A DNA stretch of 33,694 nt from Nitrospiraceae bacterium (lineage in GTDB: Bacteria; Nitrospirota; Thermodesulfovibrionia; UBA6902). The translations under genes were made by a program, and so were the position numbers. The DNA is taken from NCBI GenBank assembly GCA_003599275.1, contig QZJG01000023.1:1-33694 (forward strand), in the 5' to 3' direction. The stretch's first letter is position 1. Every line of letters starts with the position of its first letter. Below the pieces are notes generated by a model. That model ran no database searches and was not told the DNA's origin. It was given only the letters and a program-made list of their open reading frames with translations. Shown here piece after piece: positions 7,895 to 16,373 of the stretch.

Positions 7895-8662
7895 ATGGAA
7901 AAAATTGTCTTCCTGCTTATAGTAGCGTTGTTTGCAAGCAACGTCTCCGGACATGAAACGGACGGCGTCGTTGAAGTTTCAGCCGATGAAAAACTCGGTT
8001 CGTATGTCCCCCTCGACATCCCCTTCCTCGATGAACGCGGCGATACCGTCATCCTCAGGGAATTGGTCGATAAGCCGACCGTCATTGCGCCCGTGTATCT
8101 GAGCTGTACCAATACGTGTCCGCTCCTGTTGATGGGGCTTGCCGATGTGATCGGGAAAATTAGGCTGCATGGTGGAAAAGATTACCGGATTCTTGCGATC
8201 AGTTTCGACAAGTCGGATACGTACCTGACTGCTTCAGAAAAAAAGAATGATTACCTCAAGGCAATAAACATGCCTTTTCCTGAAGACGGCTGGAGGTTTC
8301 TGACAGGCAGCACGGAGAGCATACGGAAATTTACCGGTGCGGTGGGGTTTCAGTTCAGGCAGGAAGGGGAGGAGTTTTCGCATCCGGTCGTTCTTATTTT
8401 CCTTTCCCCTGACGGCAGGATTGTAAGGTATCTGCCGGGGACAACGTTTCTGCCCTTTGAATTCGAGATGGCGGTTACAGAGGCGTCCGAAGGCAGGGCC
8501 GTACCACTGGCAAGGAAGGCGCTGCTGTATTGTATGAGCTATGATCCGGGAGGGAGAAGATACGTCTTTAATACATTGAAAGTGGCCGCGACTCTGGTGA
8601 TCGTCTCGATAGGTTCTTTTTTTATCTGGCTCGTTGTGACAGGGAAAAAATACAAAAGGTAA
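7895..8662 (+). CDS. SCO1/SenC-family copper chaperone for cytochrome c oxidase
   Basis: A 255-residue periplasm-facing protein. It has an N-terminal signal peptide (about 1-19), a thioredoxin-like SCO domain and a C-terminal membrane anchor (about 228-248). The copper site is complete: C71-T-N-T-C75 (CxxxC) and H163 in FSHPVV. SCO proteins deliver copper to, or reduce, the CuA centre of oxidase subunit II, which fits the CuA-bearing subunit encoded 2.5 kb downstream. The gene starts the oxidase operon; subunit I begins 3 bp after its stop. No strong Shine-Dalgarno is seen immediately before the ATG; AAAGGA lies about 20 bases ahead. The C-terminal anchor, besides the signal sequence, is a recurring feature of SCO proteins in such operons. 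Confidence 0.93.
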   Translation: MEKIVFLLIVALFASNVSGHETDGVVEVSADEKLGSYVPLDIPFLDERGDTVILRELVDKPTVIAPVYLSCTNTCPLLLMGLADVIGKIRLHGGKDYRILAISFDKSDTYLTASEKKNDYLKAINMPFPEDGWRFLTGSTESIRKFTGAVGFQFRQEGEEFSHPVVLIFLSPDGRIVRYLPGTTFLPFEFEMAVTEASEGRAVPLARKALLYCMSYDPGGRRYVFNTLKVAATLVIVSIGSFFIWLVVTGKKYKR

Positions 8663-8665
8663 ACG

Positions 8666-10264
8666 ATGACAGCAGAAGAGGACATAAGTTTCTACGGGTC
8701 GCGCGGCAGGCACAAAGGGGTCCTTTCATGGATACTCTCCACCGACCATAAGAGGATCGGGTTGCTTTACCTGACTTCGATATTCGGTTTCTTCTTTGTC
8801 GCCGTCATATTCGGGGTGCTTATGCGGCTTGAGCTCATTGCGCCCGGCAGGACTATTATGTCGGCGCAGACTTATAATGCCGTCTTCACACTTCATGGTG
8901 TGATAATGATATTCCTGTTTATAATCCCCGGGATACCCGCAAGCCTCGGCAATTTTATCCTGCCCCTTCAGATAGGGGCGAAGGACGTTGCCTTTCCCAG
9001 GATAAATCTAATGTCCTGGTGGTTTTATATTTCAGGCGGGACAGCCGTACTCGTCTCCCTGTTTACCGGCAGCGGCCCGCCCGACACCGGCTGGACGTTC
9101 TACGTGCCTTACAGCATAAGGACCGGGACCAACGTGACGCTTGCGGTCTTCGGCGTGTTCCTGCTTGGCGTCTCTTCCACGCTCACGGGGCTTAATTTCG
9201 TCACCACCGTTCATCGCCTCAGGGCGCCCGGCATGAAGTGGTTCAGGATGCCGTTGTTTATCTGGTCGCTCTATGCGACCGGTTGGGTCCAGATACTCGC
9301 AACGCCTGTTCTCGCAATTACTCTGCTGCTTTTGATCGCCGAGAGACTTTTCGGCTTCGGTTTCTTTGATCCGTCAAAGGGTGGAGACCCCCTGCTCTTT
9401 GAGCATCTCTTCTGGATATACTCGCACCCGGCCGTCTACATCATGATCCTTCCGGCCATGGGAGCGGTGACGGAGATAATCCCGGTCTTTGCGAGAAGGA
9501 CGATATTCGGCTATAAAGCGATTGCCTTTTCGAGCCTCGCCATAGCCGCAGCCGGATATCTGGTGTGGGGGCACCATATGTTCACGAGCGGCATGAGCGA
9601 TATTTCGAAGGCGGTTTTTTCATTTCTCACATTCATCGTGGCCATACCGAGCGGCATAAAGGTCTTTAACTGGGTCGCAAGTCTGTATAAAGGCTCCATA
9701 GAGTTACGCTCGCCCCTCCTGTATACCGTTTCGTTCATATTCCTGTTTTCCATAGGCGGCCTGACAGGTCTTGTTAACGGCGCCCTTGCGACAAATATTT
9801 ATGTGCACGGCACTTATTTTATCGTGGCGCATTTTCACTACACGATGTTCGGTGGGACGGCATTCGCCTTTTTTGCCGCGCTCCATTACTGGTTTCCCAA
9901 AATTACGGGCAGGATGTACAGGGAGGCGCCCGCAAAGAACGCGCTGCTGGTCCTCTTTACCGGCTTCAACATCCTCTATTTCCCGATGTTCATACTCGGC
10001 ATCGAAGGCATGCCGAGGCGATATTATGACTATCTTCCGCAATTTCACAGGGACCATTTGATATCCACCATCGGCTCATGGATACTGGTTGCGGGGCTGA
10101 TAATGATGTTTTACAACCTGATCAGATCGGTATTTAAAGGCGATACCGCCGGGGACAACCCGTGGGGAGGCAGCACCCTCGAATGGACGACTTCGTCTCC
10201 GCCGCCGCATGAAAATTTTAAAGAGGTCCCCGTGGTTACAGGAGGACCTTACAAATTCAGGTAA
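8666..10264 (+). CDS. coxA: Cytochrome c oxidase subunit I, A2-type heme-copper oxidase
   Basis: A 532-residue, twelve-helix catalytic subunit that reduces O2 to water and pumps protons. Low-spin heme ligands are H77 and H391; the high-spin heme ligand is H389 in VAHFHYTMFGG. CuB ligands are H254, H303 and H304, and Y258 can form the His-Tyr cross-link. The D-channel Asp (D107, AKDVAFPR) and the K-channel Lys (K332, SGIKVFNW) are present. The helix-VI motif reads Y252-S-H-P-A-V-Y, so the Glu of canonical HPEVY is Ala and the Tyr-Ser pair of A2-type oxidases is present. HGTY (381-384) stands where HDTY is usual, removing an Asp that in A1 enzymes helps bind Mg. It lies between SCO1 and subunit III, 12 bp before the latter. 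Confidence 0.96.
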   Translation: MTAEEDISFYGSRGRHKGVLSWILSTDHKRIGLLYLTSIFGFFFVAVIFGVLMRLELIAPGRTIMSAQTYNAVFTLHGVIMIFLFIIPGIPASLGNFILPLQIGAKDVAFPRINLMSWWFYISGGTAVLVSLFTGSGPPDTGWTFYVPYSIRTGTNVTLAVFGVFLLGVSSTLTGLNFVTTVHRLRAPGMKWFRMPLFIWSLYATGWVQILATPVLAITLLLLIAERLFGFGFFDPSKGGDPLLFEHLFWIYSHPAVYIMILPAMGAVTEIIPVFARRTIFGYKAIAFSSLAIAAAGYLVWGHHMFTSGMSDISKAVFSFLTFIVAIPSGIKVFNWVASLYKGSIELRSPLLYTVSFIFLFSIGGLTGLVNGALATNIYVHGTYFIVAHFHYTMFGGTAFAFFAALHYWFPKITGRMYREAPAKNALLVLFTGFNILYFPMFILGIEGMPRRYYDYLPQFHRDHLISTIGSWILVAGLIMMFYNLIRSVFKGDTAGDNPWGGSTLEWTTSSPPPHENFKEVPVVTGGPYKFR

Positions 10265-10276
10265 GGGACTTTTTGA

Positions 10277-10891
10277 ATGAATAACGAAAACATCATTGGA
10301 CATAAAACCGATTACGAGGGCGCGAAGATAGGGATGTGGATTTTCCTTTTCACCGAAATGGTCCTCTTCAGCGGGTTGTTCCTTCTTTATTCCGCTTACA
10401 GGTCGAGATACCCTGAGGAGTTTCATTCCGCTGCCTCGGAATTGAACAGGTTTATGGGGACGTTCAACACCGTCATTCTGCTTACAAGCAGCCTGACTAT
10501 GGCCTTGTCGATTAACAGCATCAGGACGGGCCGAAAGGGGATGTCTCTCCTGTTACAGTCCCTGACGTCGTTCATGGGACTCATTTTTCTCGTGAACAAA
10601 TATATTGAATGGAGCGCAAAGATAAGCCACGGGATATATCCGGACTCACCCGGGTTAATGAAATACGGAAAAGGCGAGATAATATTCTACGGACTTTATT
10701 ATCTCCTGACAGGCATCCACGGGCTTCATGTCCTTGCGGGCATAGTCCTGATTGCCGTTATGATTGTCCTGACGAATAAAGACAGGGTCAGCAGCGGGAG
10801 ATTTGTCGCGCTTGAGAACACCGGACTGTATTGGCACTTTGTCGATATAATCTGGGTCTTTCTCTTCCCCCTGTTTTATCTGATAAGCTGA
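10277..10891 (+). CDS. coxC: Cytochrome c oxidase subunit III
   Basis: A 204-residue membrane protein with about five helices, the short bacterial form of subunit III. Typical signatures are KIGMWIFLFTEMVLFSGLF (near 17-35), NTVILLTSSLTMALS, GIHGLHVLAGI (about 150-160) and the C-terminal YWHFVDIIWVFLFPLFYL. It binds lipid and stabilises proton uptake in subunit I. The start at 10277 is 12 bp after subunit I. Subunit IV starts 8 bp after its stop at a GTG. It is not the ubiquinol oxidase form in the strict sense, because subunit II downstream has CuA. Confidence 0.93.
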   Translation: MNNENIIGHKTDYEGAKIGMWIFLFTEMVLFSGLFLLYSAYRSRYPEEFHSAASELNRFMGTFNTVILLTSSLTMALSINSIRTGRKGMSLLLQSLTSFMGLIFLVNKYIEWSAKISHGIYPDSPGLMKYGKGEIIFYGLYYLLTGIHGLHVLAGIVLIAVMIVLTNKDRVSSGRFVALENTGLYWHFVDIIWVFLFPLFYLIS

Positions 10892-10899
10892 GGAGCACC

Positions 10900-11187
10900 G
10901 TGAAAAACCGTGATAAAAAAATGCCCGGTCCCGGGTTGTACTTTCTGGTCTGGCTCGGATTAATAGCGCTGACCGCTCTGACCGTCATTGCAGCAGGGGC
11001 GGGGCTGGGCGCTTACGGGGCGCTGACCTCCGTATCCATCGCGCTGGCAAAATCGGTCCTGATACTCATGTTTTTCATGCATCTGAAATATGAAAAGACA
11101 CTCATCAGGGCATTGCTTTTTTTGCCCGTCATTACAATCGCCGTTATTATCGGACTCACCTTTTTCGATATAGGGTACAGATACTGA
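10900..11187 (+). CDS. Prokaryotic cytochrome c oxidase subunit IV
   Basis: A 95-residue protein with three hydrophobic helices (about 12-33, 37-59, 67-89) and the motif AKSVLILMFFMHLKYEKT of prokaryotic COX IV/CtaF-type subunits. The start is GTG at 10900, chosen because GAGGAG lies just ahead of it. An ATG at 10831 in the same frame would overlap the end of subunit III by 61 bp and give an unlikely N-terminus. The stop overlaps the ATG of subunit II by one base (TGATG). This subunit supports assembly and is often missed because of its size and GTG start. Confidence 0.88.
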   Translation: MKNRDKKMPGPGLYFLVWLGLIALTALTVIAAGAGLGAYGALTSVSIALAKSVLILMFFMHLKYEKTLIRALLFLPVITIAVIIGLTFFDIGYRY

Positions 11188-11807
11188 TGAACACTGAATT
11201 TTTAAATCCGTCGGTAAATGTCAGGGGCGTGTTCCTTTTTATCGCGGGGGTGTCCGTTGTTATGCTCGTGCTCGTTACATCCATAATGGTCTTTTTCCTT
11301 ATAAAGTATGACCGCAAAAGAAACCCGACCGCCAGCGATATCGAGGGCAATCTGCCGCTTGAGATTTCGTGGGTTGTCATCCCAACGGTCCTCGTCGTTG
11401 CGATGTTCTATTACGGATGGACCGGTTTCAGTGTGATGAGAGAACCTCCTGCGGATGCCATGAACGTGAAGGTGTCCGCAAGGATGTGGTCCTGGTCCTT
11501 TACATACGAAAACGGGAAGAAAAGCGGTGAGCTGACAGTCCCTCTGAACAGGCCCGTTAAGCTGATCATAACTTCCGAGGACGTGATACACAGCCTCTTT
11601 ATCCCTGCCTTCCGTGTTAAAGAAGACGCTGTGCCCGGTATGGAAACTTACCTCTGGTTTCTGCCTGACAGGACCGGGTCCTACGACCTGTTCTGCAGCG
11701 AATACTGCGGTGCGGGCCATCACGCTATGGTCTCAAAAGTTATCGTGATGTCACGTGAGGATTTTTCCCGGTGGTATGAAAAGAAAGAGAAGGACGGTGC
11801 AAATTGA
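11187..11807 (+). CDS. coxB: Cytochrome c oxidase subunit II with CuA site
   Basis: A 206-residue subunit with two N-terminal membrane helices (about 13-40 and 58-80) and a periplasmic cupredoxin domain. The CuA ligands are all present: H135 (IHSLFIPAF), C170, E172, C174, H178 and M181 in FCSEYCGAGHHAM. It therefore takes electrons from a cytochrome c or a similar carrier rather than from quinol. There is no fused cytochrome c domain, unlike the caa3 oxidases in which A2-type enzymes are often found, so the donor must be separate. Placing subunit II after I, III and IV differs from the common II-I-III order. It overlaps the heme O synthase gene by 4 bases (TTGA). Confidence 0.95.
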   Translation: MNTEFLNPSVNVRGVFLFIAGVSVVMLVLVTSIMVFFLIKYDRKRNPTASDIEGNLPLEISWVVIPTVLVVAMFYYGWTGFSVMREPPADAMNVKVSARMWSWSFTYENGKKSGELTVPLNRPVKLIITSEDVIHSLFIPAFRVKEDAVPGMETYLWFLPDRTGSYDLFCSEYCGAGHHAMVSKVIVMSREDFSRWYEKKEKDGAN

Positions 11808-12673
11808 AAGGCCCTGTTTCATCATGTAAGTCATATCTTGATCTTTGCAGGGTCAACCTGTCGTTTTTTTCAATGTTCTCCGCTGCGACCGGTTTTATCA
11901 TAGCGTCCCCCCTTACAGTCAGGACCGCCCCGGCGGCATCCGGCGTGTTCCTGCTTGCATGCGGCTGCTCGGCCCTTAATCAGTATCAGGAAAGAAACAC
12001 GGACGCGCTTATGCTGAGGACAAGAAACAGGCCTTTACCCGCAGGCAGGATAAGACCGGCCAATGCACTGTATTTTTCTGTCCTCCTGCTGCTTGCGGGG
12101 TTTACGGCACTTGCTTTTACAAAGAGCCCCGCCGTTTTATTATCAGGATCATGCGCGGTCATTTTGTATAACGGCGTTTATACATATCTGAAAAAGATAA
12201 CTGCCTTTGCATCGGTCCCATGCTCCGTTATCGGAACGATACCGCCCGCAATAGGATGGCTTGCAGGAGGCGGGGGCCTGCCGGACAGCCGGATAATGGC
12301 GCTCTGTTTTCTGTTTTTCATGTGGCAGATAACGCATTTTTGGCTCCTGTTTCTGTCTCACGGCCATGACTATGAGACGGCCGGCTTCCCGTCATTGACA
12401 ACTGTATTTTCAGTGAGACAGCTCGACAGGATCGTCTTCATCTGGTTTCTGTCAACTGCGGCTGCCTCCCTGCTGTTCCCGGTTTACGGACTGATTAAAT
12501 CAGTTCCCGTGATCTTAGTGCTCGTTACCGCCGTGATGTTTCTCATATGGAACGGGGCAAGACTGCTTGTTGTGACGTGCGACAGGGCCGGCTACAGGTC
12601 CGCCTTCTGCAGAATGAATTCCTTCATAATGCTGATCATGCTGCTTTTAAGTCTGGACAGTTTGGCCCCATAA
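11804..12673 (+). CDS. cyoE: Protoheme IX farnesyltransferase (heme O synthase), UbiA family
   Basis: A 289-residue, multi-helix prenyltransferase that attaches farnesyl to heme B, the first step to heme O/A for the oxidase encoded just upstream. The first Asp-rich motif is N59-QYQERNTD67 followed by MLRTRNRPLPAG; the second region is FLSHGHDYETAGFPSL. The start is a TTG overlapping the stop of subunit II, with AGAAGGA upstream. The next possible start (ATG 11873) would cut into the first helix. The length matches CyoE/CtaB. No heme A synthase (CtaA) gene is present in the window, so heme A versus heme O in the oxidase cannot be decided here. Confidence 0.92.
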   Translation: MKGPVSSCKSYLDLCRVNLSFFSMFSAATGFIIASPLTVRTAPAASGVFLLACGCSALNQYQERNTDALMLRTRNRPLPAGRIRPANALYFSVLLLLAGFTALAFTKSPAVLLSGSCAVILYNGVYTYLKKITAFASVPCSVIGTIPPAIGWLAGGGGLPDSRIMALCFLFFMWQITHFWLLFLSHGHDYETAGFPSLTTVFSVRQLDRIVFIWFLSTAAASLLFPVYGLIKSVPVILVLVTAVMFLIWNGARLLVVTCDRAGYRSAFCRMNSFIMLIMLLLSLDSLAP

Positions 12674-12697
12674 CCTGAAAGGGGCTGTTCCATTGTC

Positions 12698-12725
12698 TTG
12701 ACAATCCGTTTTTTTGTGATATTGT
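12698..12725 (+). promoter_or_regulatory. Sigma-70-type promoter for the CBS-domain gene
   Basis: TTGACA at 12698-12703 is a perfect -35. TATTGT at 12720-12725, after 16 bp, is a fair -10. The leader then carries AAGGAGG before the ATG at 12763. This gives the CBS gene its own transcript, separate from the oxidase operon, which ends 24 bp before the -35. Confidence 0.6.
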
Positions 12726-12762
12726 TGAATCACGGGGGTTGGTCTCAACAAGGAGGTAGCAT

Positions 12763-13182
12763 ATGAACATCAGACAAATTATGAAGAAAGACCCTATAAC
12801 CGTTCTTCCGACGTCCAGCATCCGCGAGGCCGTCAGGAAGATGAAGGAATACAATGTAGGTTCGATCCTCGCGGTAGAAGAAGGATGGAGGCTGAGAGGG
12901 ATATTGACCGACCGGGATGTCGCATTCTCGCTTGTCACAGACGGAAAAAATCTCGACACTTCATGTGTATGTGATGTTATGGTCTCCGACCCTATATCGG
13001 TAAATGCAGACGCCGATCTGGATTCCGCGCTGAGAATAATGAGCAAGGCAAACATCAGAAGACTTCCTGTTACCGAGAATGGGAAGCTTGTGGGTATAGT
13101 GGCCCTCCCCGAGATAGCCATTGCGCTGAAGGAGGAGTTCAATCAGTTCATTTCACTTGAAGAGTCGTATGCAAGACATTGA
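12763..13182 (+). CDS. CBS-domain pair protein
   Basis: A 139-residue protein made of two CBS motifs (about 8-60 and 71-125), with the repeated pattern DPITVLPTSSIREAVRKM and DPISVNADADLDSALRIM, each ending in a GILTD or GIVAL segment. CBS pairs bind adenosine nucleotides such as AMP, ATP or SAM and act as energy sensors, usually as dimers. No enzyme domain is attached. The ATG is preceded by AAGGAGG. It sits alone between the oxidase operon and a convergent minus-strand operon. Partner and ligand are unknown. Confidence 0.9.
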   Translation: MNIRQIMKKDPITVLPTSSIREAVRKMKEYNVGSILAVEEGWRLRGILTDRDVAFSLVTDGKNLDTSCVCDVMVSDPISVNADADLDSALRIMSKANIRRLPVTENGKLVGIVALPEIAIALKEEFNQFISLEESYARH

Positions 13183-13235
13183 AAATCTTTAAAGAGCCAA
13201 TCCCCGTAACATAAAATAATTGCGGCGGCAGAAGG

Positions 13236-14690
13236 TCAAAATTCTTTTTGCGTCCACATGTCTTCAGTGAATCTTACTATCCTGTTCCTGCCTGAATCCT
13301 TGGCCCTGTAGAGGGCCACGTCCGCGAATTTTATCGCCTGCCAGAAGCTTTCGGCATCGGCAGGGAACTCGCTTATGCCGAGGCTGATGGTCTTTTTGAT
13401 TACGCCGTCCGACACTTTTATTTTTGTCTGTTCGACGGTCTCCCTGATCTTCTCGGCAACTTTAACTGTTTCGCCGGGGTTGATGTCGAGCATCAGCACA
13501 AGAAACTCTTCTCCCCCGAACCGTATCACCAGATCGGAGGACCTGATGCATTTCCTGATTATCTCGGCGGTCTCTTTCAGCACATTGTCCCCCACATTGT
13601 GACCGTACAGATCGTTGACCTGCTTGAAGAAGTCCAGATCGCACATTATTAAACCGACTGTTTTCTCTCTCCTGAGCACCCCGGCCACAAGGGTCTCGGT
13701 GTATTCCTGCAGGAACCTCCTGTTATAAAGGCCTGTCAGCGAATCCTTCAGCGCCGATTCTTTGAGCGTATGCATAAGCCTCTTTGCCTCGATCACCGAG
13801 AGGGACTCCGCGATATACTGCTGGGCCTTGAACAGCCTTTTGTCTTTCCTGTCGATCCTGTAGTCTTTCCTGTCGAAACGGAACTGGACTACGCCCCCTG
13901 TCTTGCCGCCCACCACCATCGGGACGCAGACATAGTCCTTCTGCGAGGCGGGTCTGAATTGCCTGCATATGTCCGGGACGGATATGGAGGATATTGAATG
14001 TCCTGTCTTCTTTACCTTGCACAGCTCGCAGTTGCTGAGGATATCTTCATTGCAGAATATTTCTTTTTCATTCAGCATTAAAGGATAAACCGGCCTCATC
14101 TTGTTCTGGCTGTTGGAGACCTCGTAGATGGTAAATTCATCCAGCCCGGTCCTGTCGCTGAAGACCTTGCCCAGGCGTAAATAGACGTCTTCAAGCGAGT
14201 CATCTTCTTCAATGACTTTTTTGAAGGTCGCAAGATCGTGTATTTCCTCTATGAGGATGTTGAAGTCCTCTGTAAGGGTGCCTATCTCGTCTTTGGACAT
14301 GATATGGATCTTTTTGCTCAGGTCCACTTCGCCCTCGCTGAGCGAACGTATCTGCCCTATAATCGATTTGACAGGCTTGACGATCGCCCTCGTAATCGAT
14401 ACCGTAAAGACGACGAGCAGGGCGGTTGCCATTAAAAGGACCCCTGCAATGGCATAAAGAGCGAGGCTGTTGACCTCCAGGTTTTTTATGAGTTCCTGCA
14501 TGGCCGCTTCAGGGAGGGTCATCTGATTGACAACAGCATATGTCCTCCTGCTGATGTTCACGTAAGCTGCGATGCTTATGACGAACATCGCGACAAACCA
14601 GAAGAGAACGCCGAAAAAAAAGAGCGTGAATTTTTTCCTTATCGGCAGGTCGACAAAGGTTATGAAGTTTATAAATCTTTTAAGCAGCAT
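13236..14690 (-). CDS. Membrane diguanylate cyclase (HAMP, cysteine-bearing sensor region, GGDEF)
   Basis: A 484-residue inner-membrane protein that should make cyclic-di-GMP from two GTP. Order: membrane helix about 21-43, short periplasmic part 44-73, helix about 75-97, HAMP about 98-150, a GAF-like sensor region about 160-300, GGDEF domain about 310-474. The active site is G392-G-E-E-F396, and the inhibitory I-site R383-S-S-D386 lies exactly five residues before it, so product feedback is expected. The sensor region has C213, C221, C224, C242 and C255 in a pattern that could bind metal, a cluster or act by thiol chemistry. It lies 6 bp after nadA and looks co-transcribed with it. An EAL domain is absent. 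Confidence 0.93.
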   Translation of the reverse strand: MLLKRFINFITFVDLPIRKKFTLFFFGVLFWFVAMFVISIAAYVNISRRTYAVVNQMTLPEAAMQELIKNLEVNSLALYAIAGVLLMATALLVVFTVSITRAIVKPVKSIIGQIRSLSEGEVDLSKKIHIMSKDEIGTLTEDFNILIEEIHDLATFKKVIEEDDSLEDVYLRLGKVFSDRTGLDEFTIYEVSNSQNKMRPVYPLMLNEKEIFCNEDILSNCELCKVKKTGHSISSISVPDICRQFRPASQKDYVCVPMVVGGKTGGVVQFRFDRKDYRIDRKDKRLFKAQQYIAESLSVIEAKRLMHTLKESALKDSLTGLYNRRFLQEYTETLVAGVLRREKTVGLIMCDLDFFKQVNDLYGHNVGDNVLKETAEIIRKCIRSSDLVIRFGGEEFLVLMLDINPGETVKVAEKIRETVEQTKIKVSDGVIKKTISLGISEFPADAESFWQAIKFADVALYRAKDSGRNRIVRFTEDMWTQKEF

Positions 14691-14696
14691 TGAAGC

Positions 14697-15680
14697 TCAC
14701 TTTACCGCCAGCATTCTGTCGAGCGCCATCTTGGCGGGGGCCCTTATTTCCTCAGGCACTTTTATCTTATAGGTCATTGTATCCAGTGCATTGAACACGC
14801 TGTTAAGGGTCGTCTTCTTCATATTGGGACATACCATGTCTTTTCTCAGGGGATGAAATATCTTGTCCGGATTGTCTTTCCTGAGTTTGTAAAGAAGGCC
14901 TGTTTCTGTGCCGATGATGAATTCTTTGGCATCCGACGATGCTGCGAACCTGAGCATACCTGAAGTGCTCGTTACATGGTCGGCGATTTCACATACCTCT
15001 ATCCTGCATTCCGGATGTGCAAGGAGCACCGCGCCCGGATGTTCTTTTCTTGCCCCGGCCACGTCATCTGTAGTTACACGGTCATGGACGTGGCAGAAGC
15101 CGTCCCAGGCGATTACCTCTGTTCCGGTGTTTTTTGCGATCCATGCCGAGAGGTTTCTGTCGGGTATGCAAATGACTTTATCAGTGCCGAGAGATTCCAC
15201 TATCTTTACTCCATTGGCTGAGGTGCAGCAGATGTCGCTTTCCGCTTTTACTTCGGCGGTAGTATTGACATAGGCTACAACAGGGACGCCCGGATGGAGC
15301 TTCTTGATGTCTTTCAGGGTGAAATCAGCCGGATACTTATACCCTCCGGTATATTGGTATCCCGGGAATTGTGTTTTCAAATGCCTTGGCCCGCTGACCG
15401 TGACCATGTCCGCCATCGGACAGCAGGCGGTGATTTCAGGAAGGACAACGGTCTTGTCAGGAGAGAGTATCGAAGCACTCTCAGCCATGAAATTCACTCC
15501 GCAGAATACGATCACTTCGCACTCTATTGAGGCCGCGATGCGGGACAGCTCCAGGGAGTCCCCCGTATAATCCGCGATGTCCTGCACCTCCTCACGCTGG
15601 TAATTGTGGGCCAGGATAAGCGCCTTTCTCTTTTCTTTAAGGTCCAGTATCTTTTCTTGCAGGATTTTTTTGTCTGTCAT
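14697..15680 (-). CDS. nadA: Quinolinate synthase A
   Basis: A 327-residue cytoplasmic enzyme that condenses iminoaspartate with dihydroxyacetone phosphate to quinolinate in NAD synthesis, using a [4Fe-4S] cluster. LAHNYQREEVQDIAD is the N-terminal signature. Cluster-ligand cysteines lie in ITACCPMAD, in WDGFCHVHDRV and in DMVCPNMKKT. Between CPMADMV and KKLHPGVPVVAYVN there are about 25 residues more than in the usual 300-residue enzymes (GPRHLKTQFPGYQYTGGYK and on), so this copy is longer than standard. It sits 27 bp after the lytic transglycosylase and 6 bp before the cyclase on the same strand. nadB and nadC are not in the window. Confidence 0.95.
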   Translation of the reverse strand: MTDKKILQEKILDLKEKRKALILAHNYQREEVQDIADYTGDSLELSRIAASIECEVIVFCGVNFMAESASILSPDKTVVLPEITACCPMADMVTVSGPRHLKTQFPGYQYTGGYKYPADFTLKDIKKLHPGVPVVAYVNTTAEVKAESDICCTSANGVKIVESLGTDKVICIPDRNLSAWIAKNTGTEVIAWDGFCHVHDRVTTDDVAGARKEHPGAVLLAHPECRIEVCEIADHVTSTSGMLRFAASSDAKEFIIGTETGLLYKLRKDNPDKIFHPLRKDMVCPNMKKTTLNSVFNALDTMTYKIKVPEEIRAPAKMALDRMLAVK

Positions 15681-15707
15681 TGATTGAAGCCGGTAAAGAG
15701 ATGTTCC

Positions 15708-16367
15708 TCAGAACTTTGAGAGTTTGAAATTTTGATATGCAAACGGCGTATTTGTGAAAAGCACGGTCCCGTCATCAAGTGTGACCTTGTAAATTTGCGC
15801 CGGCCTGGCGATTGCGGCATGGCCTTTGTAAATGGACAGGACTTTTTCAACATATTGTTCCGTCTCCGTTATCGCCGGTATCCCGCCCTGGTTCTCGACT
15901 GTCCTGAAGCCCGCATTGTACGCCGCAAGGGCGAGAGGGAGGTCTTCGTTGAATCTGTCAAGGAGAAACCTCAAATATCTGACTCCCCCCTCGATGTTCT
16001 CCTCAGGGTCTAAGGGATTACTTACCGCCATGTCCCTGGCCGTGGAGGGCATCAGCTGCATAAGGCCCAAAGCGCCTTTTTTTGACACGGCGTTGTAATT
16101 CCAGTTGGATTCCACCGCTATTACCGCCTTGACAAGCGAGGGTTCTATCCTGTATTTGGATGACTTGCTTTCTATTATTTCGTTGTAATCCGAAGGCTTG
16201 GCGTTATCTTTTTTCTCTGGCAGTACTCTTTTGGACCCGGTGCTTTCAGGGGCGTTGGTATAATAGGTCACCCCGCTTTCATCAACGTATTTATATATAT
16301 CGGCGAAAGAGACTGTGCACATTGTTGCGAGCAAAAAAAATATCCCTGTGGAGACCGTTTTTAACAT
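15708..16367 (-). CDS. Periplasmic lytic transglycosylase (SLT domain) with DUF4124 N-terminus
   Basis: A 219-residue exported muramidase-like enzyme that cleaves peptidoglycan to 1,6-anhydro products. It has a signal peptide (MLKTVSTGIFFLLATMCTVSFA), then a DUF4124 segment (DIYKYVDESGVTYYTNAPE), then an SLT domain with the catalytic glutamate in AVIAVESNWN (E86), GALGLMQLMPSTA and AAYNAG. A second DUF4124-like stretch (QIYKVTLDDGTVLFTNTP) closes the protein. A GTG at 16424 would extend it by 19 residues, but the ATG at 16367 starts a proper signal peptide and lies 6 bp after a good -10 box. The mRNA may thus be leaderless. It appears first in an operon with nadA and the cyclase. Confidence 0.9.
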   Translation of the reverse strand: MLKTVSTGIFFLLATMCTVSFADIYKYVDESGVTYYTNAPESTGSKRVLPEKKDNAKPSDYNEIIESKSSKYRIEPSLVKAVIAVESNWNYNAVSKKGALGLMQLMPSTARDMAVSNPLDPEENIEGGVRYLRFLLDRFNEDLPLALAAYNAGFRTVENQGGIPAITETEQYVEKVLSIYKGHAAIARPAQIYKVTLDDGTVLFTNTPFAYQNFKLSKF

Positions 16368-16373
16368 TAAAAA

